Below are positions 7,716 through 13,289 of a stretch of DNA of 13,289 bases, piece after piece. The notes under the pieces were generated by a model that was given only the letters and a program-made list of their open reading frames with translations, searched no databases and was not told the origin of the DNA. Position numbers and translations under genes: made by a program. The DNA lies in assembly GCA_030427765.1 (NCBI GenBank), contig JAUICS010000010.1, positions 1-13,289 of the forward strand, read 5' to 3'. Each line of letters starts with the position of its first letter. Position 1 is the first letter of the stretch. This stretch comes from Alphaproteobacteria bacterium (GTDB taxonomy: Bacteria > Pseudomonadota > Alphaproteobacteria > Micavibrionales > Micavibrionaceae).

Positions 7716-8744
7716 TTATCGTTGTAATGCCGGTGCATATCCGTCTGGTGCGACTGTATATATCACTTCTGCTTCATGCGGATGCGCAGGGTCAACGGAA
7801 ATTGTTTCGCTTTCGATCGCGCCAGGGTTGTCGTACGGCATGTTCAGATATTTTGATTTCCCAACCGCTGTCTTGTTTGCACTTGGATTACTGGCTTCAA
7901 CGGTGAAGTGAAGATATTCAGGCTGGAATGAATCAATTAATTCAATTTCAACCTTTGATCCGATACCTTTACGTCCATATGCAGGGTGAATACCCGTTTG
8001 CCACATGAATAATCCTTTTTTGCCTTCGTCATTGTTCATGGCAAAACCGGTTGCGAATCCAACGATGTGACCATCAATAACGGCCAGCATTGTTGTTTCT
8101 GGTGTGTCACGGCAAAGCCTTTCAAAGTTAGAAAGCGCATAACGGTCAAGTCCGCCTGATTCTTCGCCGATTTTTAGAACAAGTGACCATAGGGCACGTG
8201 CATCATCTTCTGTCGGATGTCTGTATTCGATCTTGTCTGTGTCCAGACCAACCGGTGTTTCAATGCGCTGCTGCTCACGGTCATCAGAACCGTTGAATGA
8301 GAGCGTTGTTGTTAAACCGAATGTCCCTGCGGCATTAATCACGGCATCGACGATGTCCTGATCTTCATCTATATCAAGATGTGCCGATACTTCTTTCGCG
8401 CCTCGTTTTGCCGCTTGCTCAAACGCGGTCATAACAATATCGTTTTTCAATTGTTTTGCATTTTCTGCCGTTAATTCCAGCGCAGTTGTGATGTGTGAAA
8501 GGATAAGAGTTTTAAATTTGAAGTCATACATGCCGACGGCGGCACCTAGAGTTTCACCAGAATCATCCTTTGCAATGACCGATGTGAACGGATTGAATAA
8601 GAAGTTCATTGCGAAATAATACGCGGCATACAACGCATTGGGTGATTGTTTATCGACCAATCTCTTTACGGATAATGCATCTGTTTCATGTGGGTTTGAT
8701 AATGTGACGGTTTTTCCATCTATGTTTGTTTGTACGGGATCCAT
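7716..8744 (-). CDS. Tandem GNAT acetyltransferase with EctA-like (diaminobutyrate acetyltransferase) halves
   Basis: The C-terminal half (about 172-310) has the GNAT acetyl-CoA motif GRKGIG (257-262), preceded by GLFMWQTGIHP (244-254). That segment closely resembles the FVWQVAVxP of EctA, which N4-acetylates diaminobutyrate. The segment GLDRYALSNFERLCRDTPET (about 198-217) matches EctA's LDxNSxYxYLLLCxxFxxT. The N-terminal half (about 11-150) repeats this pattern, with SPNALYAAYYFAMNF then SVIAKDDSGETLGAAVG, but its acetyl-CoA loop has decayed (LTAENAKQLKND). It is therefore probably structural or substrate-binding. EctA is normally a single domain of about 160-190 residues; this protein has 342. 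A GGTGGA site lies about 7 bases before the ATG. It is the first gene of the reverse unit and is divergent from the M20 genes. An AblB-type beta-lysine acetyltransferase is an alternative; the EctB-like partner favours an EctA-type diamino acid substrate. Exact substrate is uncertain. Confidence 0.82.
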   Translation of the reverse strand: MDPVQTNIDGKTVTLSNPHETDALSVKRLVDKQSPNALYAAYYFAMNFLFNPFTSVIAKDDSGETLGAAVGMYDFKFKTLILSHITTALELTAENAKQLKNDIVMTAFEQAAKRGAKEVSAHLDIDEDQDIVDAVINAAGTFGLTTTLSFNGSDDREQQRIETPVGLDTDKIEYRHPTEDDARALWSLVLKIGEESGGLDRYALSNFERLCRDTPETTMLAVIDGHIVGFATGFAMNNDEGKKGLFMWQTGIHPAYGRKGIGSKVEIELIDSFQPEYLHFTVEASNPSANKTAVGKSKYLNMPYDNPGAIESETISVDPAHPHEAEVIYTVAPDGYAPALQR

Positions 8745-8780
8745 AATTTTTCCACCTGTGTATATAAGAATCTTATAAAA

Positions 8781-8815
8781 AATACGTTTATAGAAGCGTA
8801 TTCATAAATTATCCA
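8781..8815 (-). promoter_or_regulatory. Candidate promoter with overlapping inverted-repeat operator, acetyltransferase operon
   Basis: On the reverse strand TGGATA (8815-8810), a 17-base spacer and TATAAA (8792-8787) give a plausible promoter with a leader of about 36 bases. AATACG (8781-8786) and CGTATT (8797-8802), a perfect 6-bp inverted repeat with a 10-base spacer, bracket the -10 box, a position that suits a repressor. Confidence 0.35.
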
Positions 8816-8848
8816 TAAGACCTTGGAAACAGGAAAATATATTGCGGC

Positions 8849-8866
8849 GCACAATTACTGTTGTGC
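8849..8866. promoter_or_regulatory. Candidate operator GCACAA-N6-TTGTGC in the divergent intergenic region
   Basis: A perfect 6-bp inverted repeat with a 6-base spacer lies between the divergent acetyltransferase and first M20 gene. This size fits a dimeric regulator site that could act on both directions. No regulator gene is in the window. Confidence 0.35.
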
Positions 8867-8958
8867 TATGCAGCATAACAAATCCTTGCAGACTTGAACG
8901 TTTCTTTTTACTTGTGATCCGTACGTTACAGCGGGGAATTGATTGTTGGAGATTTTTT

Positions 8959-10152
8959 ATGAATGATATCAGCGCACTAAATATTGATATGGATGAACTG
9001 GTTACATTGCGTCGCTGGCTTCATGCTCGTCCGGAGGTATCACGTCAGGAAACAAAAACCTCGAAATATATGCAGGACTACCTGAAAGATAAATCAACAC
9101 CGGATGATATTATTCCACTCGCTGGTGCGGGATTTGCGGCGGTATATAATGGTAAAATGCCGGGTAAGACCGTTCTAATTCGTTGTGAACTTGATGCGCT
9201 GCCAATTCACGAAATCAATTATGATATTGAATACCGTTCCATATATGACGGCGTTGGACATAAATGCGGTCATGATGGACATATGACAATTTTGGCAGGA
9301 CTGGCAAATGTATTGTCGAATGAGCGCCCCGAATCTGGCCGTGTTGTTTTATTGTTCCAACCGGATGAAGAAACCGGAACGGGTGCACGTGAATGTTGTA
9401 ATCATCCAAATTTCAAAAAGATAGAACCGGATTACGCGTTTGCGCTTCATAACTTCCCGAGTTTTCCAAAGAATCAAATATTGTGCAAGGTTGGAACATT
9501 TACGTCATCGGTAAAATTTATTGCTTGCAAATTATCGGGTAAGGAGGCGCATAGTGCCATGCCGGAAACCGGAATAACACCGGCCTTTGCCATTGCCGAA
9601 ATTACGCAAATGACACAGGATCTTCAAAACGAATTTGATAAGTCCGAGGAATATGCCCTGATCGTCCCGGTCCATTTTGATATGGGGGTATCGTCGTCAG
9701 GTGTCATGCCCGGATATGGTGAGGCACATTACACAATTCGTACATGCCGGAATGAGGTGGTGGATGATATCTGGAATGTATTTCAAAAACGTGCTGCAGA
9801 GATTGCGCAGAAACACGGTTTAAAAATTGAGTATGAAATCATTGAGGATTTTGCCGCCAGTGAAAATGATGAAGATGTGCTGCCGATGATCGAGAAGGCG
9901 GCATCGGATAATGGATTGAGTTACCTGAAACTGGAAAAACCATTTCGCGGTGGTGAGGATTTTGGCGAAATCATTAAACGATACAAAGGCGCGATGTTCG
10001 GTCTTGGGTCCGGTGAGGATATGCCGGAACTACATAATCCGGATTATGATTTTCCAGAAGAAATTATTCCATCAGGCATTCTGATGTTCAAAAATTTGAT
10101 TGATCAGGTTTTGGGCGCAGAAAAGGTTTCCAAAATCGGAAAAGCGGCTTAA
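8959..10152 (+). CDS. M20D-family amidohydrolase (N-acyl-amino-acid hydrolase type), divergent copy
   Basis: A cytoplasmic metal-dependent hydrolase family that removes acyl groups from amino acids (hippurate hydrolase, N-acetyldiaminopimelate deacetylase, IAA-amino acid hydrolases). The metal-binding set is complete: C103 and H105 in HKCGHDGH, E137/E138 in PDEETGTGA (base and ligand), H164 in ALHNFP and H359 in ELHN. RCELDALPI (75-83) stands for the usual RADMDALPI. The lid domain carries SGKEAHSAMP (193-201 or so). I chose ATG 8959 because GGAG (8948-8951) lies 7 bases upstream and LRRWLHARPE then falls at the family's normal distance. The frame is open back to a TTG at 8842, but that would add 39 residues of unrelated sequence. 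Length 397 is normal. It is the first of three M20 genes and clearly more different from the other two than they are from each other, so a different substrate is likely. N-acetyl-diamino acid hydrolysis is an inference from context. Confidence 0.88.
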   Translation: MNDISALNIDMDELVTLRRWLHARPEVSRQETKTSKYMQDYLKDKSTPDDIIPLAGAGFAAVYNGKMPGKTVLIRCELDALPIHEINYDIEYRSIYDGVGHKCGHDGHMTILAGLANVLSNERPESGRVVLLFQPDEETGTGARECCNHPNFKKIEPDYAFALHNFPSFPKNQILCKVGTFTSSVKFIACKLSGKEAHSAMPETGITPAFAIAEITQMTQDLQNEFDKSEEYALIVPVHFDMGVSSSGVMPGYGEAHYTIRTCRNEVVDDIWNVFQKRAAEIAQKHGLKIEYEIIEDFAASENDEDVLPMIEKAASDNGLSYLKLEKPFRGGEDFGEIIKRYKGAMFGLGSGEDMPELHNPDYDFPEEIIPSGILMFKNLIDQVLGAEKVSKIGKAA

Positions 10153-10286
10153 GGTACGTGAAAATTTAAAAACACGGCATTTTTTATAGACGATGTGTTA
10201 GGAATTAGTGATTCTGTAAAATCATTTATTTTTGCCGAAAAATAAGGTATAACAGTAGGTATACCACTCGTGAAAAGGGGACTGTT

Positions 10287-11474
10287 TTGAACGAGCAGCT
10301 TATTGAGAAGATTGCTGAGGGCATAATACCGTGTCGTCACGATATGCATCGCAATCCACAAACGGCGTATGAGGAAACATACGCTTCCAACCTCGTGTCA
10401 TCCAAGCTACGTGAATGGGATATACGTTACACGAACGGTTTTGCGACAACCGGTCTGGTTGCCACGATTGAGGGCAAAACGAATACATCCGGCAAGGTTA
10501 TTGGCCTGCGTGCCGATATGGATGCATTGGATATTCAAGAAGAAACAGGATTGGATTATGCATCTGTTAAATCTGGAAAAATGCATGCATGCGGTCATGA
10601 TGGCCATACGGCGATATTGCTTGCAACGGCGCAGTACTTGAACGAGACACGTAATTTTGATGGAACGGTCCATTTGATTTTTCAACCGGCCGAGGAAATG
10701 GCATGCGGCGCAAACGCCATGATAGAACAGGGGCTGTTTGACAAATTTCCGTGTGATGAATTATTCGCCATTCACAACTGGCCTTACATGCCGCTTGGTC
10801 AGGCCGGGGTGTGTGTAGGGCCGATCATGGCGGCGGCGGATTTGTTTACCATTAAAGTAACTGGCACCGGCGGGCATGCCGGTACGACCGAGGTGACATC
10901 GAATGCCGTTTATGCAGCCTCGGCGATGCAACTTGAGCTGCTGCAATTAAATAAAGAGCTTGAGGGCGGTAATCTGCCGTCTCTTATCCAGACGACCAAT
11001 GTCCGTGCGGGTACGGGATCATATGCCATTGTGCCCAGTTCGATGGAGTTTTTCGGTACAGTCAGAACATTTGATGAGGCGGTTCAGCAAAAAATCAAAA
11101 CCCGCATGCAGCATATCTGCGATACTGTTTCGGAAAAATTTGATTTGACGGCCGAGCTCGAATATGATGAACGTTCGACAGCGACTATTAAGCATGAGGA
11201 ATCGGCCAAATTTGTAGCCGGTATCGGTAAGGATTTGTTCGGTCCTGCAAATTTCAATGATCAGGTTTATCCGGCGTCCACGGCGGAGGATTTTGGCGCG
11301 ATGCTGGAGCATACAAAAGGGGCTTATATCTGGGTAGGGCAGGGTGAAAAAGATAATCCAGATTCACCGCATAGTCAGCCTTTACATGCGGCAACTTACG
11401 ACTTTAACGATAATTTACTTCCTTACGCTATGAAGCTTTTTGTATCGCTTGTTGAAAAGCGCATGCCGCTTTAA
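10287..11474 (+). CDS. M20D-family amidohydrolase, second copy
   Basis: A 395-residue member of the same hydrolase family. It has RHDMHRNPQTAYEE (17-30), LRADMDALDI (74-83), the metal motif ACGHDGH (C102, H104), PAEEMACGA (E136/E137), AIHNWPYMPLG (H163) and the last ligand H367 in QPLH. A STAEDFGAML segment (331-340) and IWVGQG (348-353) are standard near the C-terminus. The start codon is TTG, supported by AAAAGGGG ending six bases upstream; no nearby in-frame ATG fits. The 134-base gap before it holds the 8-bp palindrome GGTATACC (10258-10265) but no convincing promoter or terminator, so readthrough from the first M20 gene is possible. LDI replaces the usual LPI. Substrate is not evident; the likely reaction is hydrolysis of an N-acetyl or other N-acyl amino acid. 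Confidence 0.9.
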   Translation: MNEQLIEKIAEGIIPCRHDMHRNPQTAYEETYASNLVSSKLREWDIRYTNGFATTGLVATIEGKTNTSGKVIGLRADMDALDIQEETGLDYASVKSGKMHACGHDGHTAILLATAQYLNETRNFDGTVHLIFQPAEEMACGANAMIEQGLFDKFPCDELFAIHNWPYMPLGQAGVCVGPIMAAADLFTIKVTGTGGHAGTTEVTSNAVYAASAMQLELLQLNKELEGGNLPSLIQTTNVRAGTGSYAIVPSSMEFFGTVRTFDEAVQQKIKTRMQHICDTVSEKFDLTAELEYDERSTATIKHEESAKFVAGIGKDLFGPANFNDQVYPASTAEDFGAMLEHTKGAYIWVGQGEKDNPDSPHSQPLHAATYDFNDNLLPYAMKLFVSLVEKRMPL

Positions 11475-11489
11475 TTTTTATTGTTAATA

Positions 11490-11518
11490 TAGCAATAGGC
11501 ATTTTTTGGGCCTATAAT
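11490..11518 (+). promoter_or_regulatory. Candidate promoter of the third M20 gene with overlapping inverted repeat
   Basis: A perfect TATAAT (11513-11518) lies 17 bases after a poor -35 (TAGCAA, 11490-11495). ATAGGC (11495-11500) and GCCTAT (11510-11515), a 6-bp inverted repeat with a 9-base spacer, overlap the -10 box, as a repressor site might. Confidence 0.3.
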
Positions 11519-11602
11519 CTCCCGATAAATATAAAGAGCGCTAGGCACACAGCTTGCTTAACACAGCGAGAATAAACAGCGTTAATAAACTGGGAGAATA
11601 AA

Positions 11603-12802
11603 ATGAATTCGCGTATTCAGGCGATTGCCGACGAAGTATCGGCATACCGCCATGACATGCACAAATATCCTCAAACTGCATATGAAGAAACCTTTGCCTC
11701 TGACCTGGTGGCCAAAAAATTAACCGAATGGGGAATTCCGTTTAAACGCGGGTATGGTAAAACAGGAATTGTTGCGATTATTGAAGGGGAACAAAATACG
11801 TCTGGAAAATCGGTGGGGCTTCGTGCAGATATGGATGCGCTTGATATTACCGAACTATCGGGCGTTGATCATGCTTCAGCCATTCCCGGAAAAATGCATG
11901 CGTGTGGTCATGACGGCCACACGGCAACCCTGCTTGGTACGGCTAAATATTTGAACGAAAAACGTAATTTTGACGGGACGGTCTATTTGGTTTTCCAGCC
12001 TGCGGAGGAAGGAGCCGGCGGTGCCAAGGCAATGATCAACGATGGTTTGTTCAATGATTTCGATTGTGACGAAATGTTTGGAATCCACAATTGGCCCTAT
12101 AAACCTCTTGGCTGGGCTGGTACGCGTGTTGGCCCATTAATGGCGTCCGCTGATTATTTTGAAGTGACGGTACTCGGTACCGATGGCCATGCAGGAACCG
12201 TTCCATATCAAGAAAATGCGGTTTTTGCCGCGGCGGCCATCCAAAACAAGATTATAGAGCTTAATAAGGAATTTGCGGGAAGTGAATTGCCGGCCATTGC
12301 CCAGACAACGAACCTGAATGCCGGTACGGGGGCATTGGCCATCGTTCCGGAAACGGCCCATTTTGCCGGTACCGTGCGCACCTTCGGTAAGGATGTGCGA
12401 AGTGAGTTTCGTCACCGTATAAAACAGGCATGCCGCAATATTTCCAATGAATTCAATGTTCAGGTTGATCTGAATTATTGTATGGGAACTGATTCTACGA
12501 TTAATGCTCTGCCGCCGACGGAATTTGTAAAAAAGGTTGGAAAACGTGTTTTTGGTGACGGTTTCGATGGAGATGTATCGCCGGAGGCCACGGCCGAAGA
12601 CTTTAGTGCGTTTTTACAAAAAGTTCCCGGAACATTCATTTGGGTCGGGCAGGGCGATCCGGATAATCCGGGCAGCCCGCATAACAGGTCACTTCATTCG
12701 CCTTATTATGATTTTAATGATGCGGTTATTGCAAAGGGCATCGAATTGTTTACCAGAATCGTTGAAGATCGTTTAAAGATTATCGATGTTCCGGAGCCTT
12801 GA
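11603..12802 (+). CDS. M20D-family amidohydrolase, third copy (paralogue of the preceding gene)
   Basis: A 399-residue close paralogue of the preceding gene: both share PQTAYEET, NTSGK, GLRADMDALDI, KMHACGHDGHTA, NFDGTV, HNWPY, TAEDF and the NPxSPH segment. Metal ligands are C101 and H103, E135/E136 in PAEEGAGGA, H162 and H365 (SLHS). The lid-domain histidine lies in GTDGHAGTVPYQ (about 192-203). GGGAG (11592-11596) lies six bases before the ATG. The two genes look like a tandem duplication that has since diverged. The 3' end stops 10 bases from the convergent permease gene with no hairpin between, so transcripts from the two strands probably overlap. ArgE-like deacetylation (ArgE belongs to a different M20 branch) or peptide or conjugate hydrolysis are possible; the substrate is not shown by the sequence. 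Confidence 0.9.
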   Translation: MNSRIQAIADEVSAYRHDMHKYPQTAYEETFASDLVAKKLTEWGIPFKRGYGKTGIVAIIEGEQNTSGKSVGLRADMDALDITELSGVDHASAIPGKMHACGHDGHTATLLGTAKYLNEKRNFDGTVYLVFQPAEEGAGGAKAMINDGLFNDFDCDEMFGIHNWPYKPLGWAGTRVGPLMASADYFEVTVLGTDGHAGTVPYQENAVFAAAAIQNKIIELNKEFAGSELPAIAQTTNLNAGTGALAIVPETAHFAGTVRTFGKDVRSEFRHRIKQACRNISNEFNVQVDLNYCMGTDSTINALPPTEFVKKVGKRVFGDGFDGDVSPEATAEDFSAFLQKVPGTFIWVGQGDPDNPGSPHNRSLHSPYYDFNDAVIAKGIELFTRIVEDRLKIIDVPEP

Positions 12803-12812
12803 CGGATTAAAA

Positions 12813-13289
12813 TTATAGTTTCGTTTTACGCGGATCAAACGCGTCACGAACCGCTTCGCCGATAAAGGTAAGTAGTGTCAGCATCATCGCAAGTGTAATG
12901 AAGGCGGTGATACCCAGCCAGGGTGCCTCAATATTATTCTTTCCTTGTGATAGTAACTCACCTAAAGATGGCGAACCCGGCGGCATGCCAAGGCCAAGGA
13001 AATCGAGTGACGTTAATGCAGTGATCGATCCCGTTAAAATAAACGGCATGAATGTTAACGTGGCCACCATGGCGTTTGGCAGCATGTGGCGCCACATGAT
13101 AACCGTGTTTGATACGCCCAATGCATTTGCGGCCTTCACATACTCAAAATTGCGCGCCCGTAAAAATTCGGCCCGCACCACGTCAACAAGTTGAACCCAT
13201 GAGAACAAGAGCAGTATCAGTAGCAATGTCCAGAATCCGGGGATAAAGAAGGATGAGAATATGATGAGGATGTAGAGGGAGGGAAGGGA
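12813..13289 (-). CDS. yejE: YejE-type ABC transporter permease, 5' part cut by window edge
   Basis: The reverse frame is open from the stop at 12815-12813 to the window edge (158 codons), so the N-terminal part of a usually 340-380-residue protein is missing. Reading the frame past the first in-frame TTG gives IPGFWTLLLILLLFSW, so that TTG is internal. Diagnostic segments are VVRAEFLRARNFEYVKAA (the EAA-type loop that contacts the ATPase), ALGVSNTVIMWRHMLPNAM, LTSLDFLGLGMPPGSPSLGE, LLSQGKNNIEAPWLG and the C-terminal GEAVRDAFDPRKT. These are the signature of YejE, the inner-membrane permease of the YejABEF importer for peptides including microcin C. At least three membrane spans are visible. 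yejF, which usually follows yejE, is not downstream here; the convergent M20 gene is. A DppC/OppC assignment is less likely given the DAFDPRKT end. Confidence 0.88.
   Translation of the reverse strand, partial: SLPSLYILIIFSSFFIPGFWTLLLILLLFSWVQLVDVVRAEFLRARNFEYVKAANALGVSNTVIMWRHMLPNAMVATLTFMPFILTGSITALTSLDFLGLGMPPGSPSLGELLSQGKNNIEAPWLGITAFITLAMMLTLLTFIGEAVRDAFDPRKTKL

Noticed and set aside
3359..8744. Standard ablA/ablB pair for N-epsilon-acetyl-beta-lysine
   Set aside because: The mutase lacks the lysine-binding aspartates, the acetyltransferase is EctA-like and doubled, and the two genes are in separate convergent units. It remains a fallback, not the preferred reading.
6363..8744. Ordinary ectoine operon
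   Set aside because: No ectC-like cupin gene is present in the window, and the acetyltransferase is twice the usual size.
8842..8958. Upstream TTG start that would add 39 residues to the first M20 protein
   Set aside because: No ribosome site in front of it, the added residues do not match the family, and ATG 8959 has a well-placed GGAG.
8959..12802. DoeB-type deacetylases of ectoine breakdown
   Set aside because: DoeB belongs to the aspartoacylase/succinylglutamate desuccinylase family, while these three are M20D by their CGHDGH and EE motifs.
13224..13226. TTG as the start of the right-hand permease gene
   Set aside because: The frame stays open to the window edge and the upstream residues match YejE, so the gene is cut by the edge.

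Overview
The window looks like chromosomal DNA of a moderately AT-leaning alphaproteobacterium. This rests on protein style (a YejE-type permease, an ArgC, EctA/EctB-like enzymes), good Shine-Dalgarno sites and a roughly mid-40s GC appearance; the lineage is an inference and was not tested by search. Coding density is high. No tRNA, rRNA, CRISPR array, insertion sequence or integrase is visible.

Layout. Positions 1-995 (minus) hold nearly all of an ArgC-like N-acetyl-gamma-glutamyl-phosphate reductase that runs off the left edge. A 358-base intergenic stretch follows, with a strong forward promoter. It leads to an unrecognised 583-residue multi-pass membrane protein (1354-3105). Next comes a two-gene forward unit: a divergent KamA-type radical SAM aminomutase (3359-4999) and a class I PLP aminotransferase (5020-6327). 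It converges, through a bidirectional terminator, on a two-gene reverse unit: an EctA-like tandem GNAT acetyltransferase (8744-7716) and an EctB/Dat-like diamino acid aminotransferase (7676-6363). Divergent from that unit are three forward M20D amidohydrolases (8959-10152, 10287-11474, 11603-12802). The last converges, 10 bases apart, on a yejE-type ABC permease fragment that runs off the right edge.

How the genes may work together. The order GNAT then class III aminotransferase is that of ectA-ectB, but no ectC (ectoine synthase) is present. Instead the neighbours are a 2,3-aminomutase homologue, a second aminotransferase and three N-acyl-amino-acid hydrolase-type enzymes. This suggests a pathway that makes (and takes apart or deprotects) an N-acetylated diamino or beta-amino acid, perhaps a compatible solute or an acetyl-protected intermediate. 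The aminomutase has lost both aspartates that bind the substrate's side-chain amine in lysine 2,3-aminomutase and carries Arg at one of these places, so lysine is an unlikely substrate and an acidic one is more likely. The acetyltransferase is an internal duplication in which the N-terminal copy has lost the acetyl-CoA motif. I do not know of a described system with exactly this composition; the product is not determined by the sequence alone.
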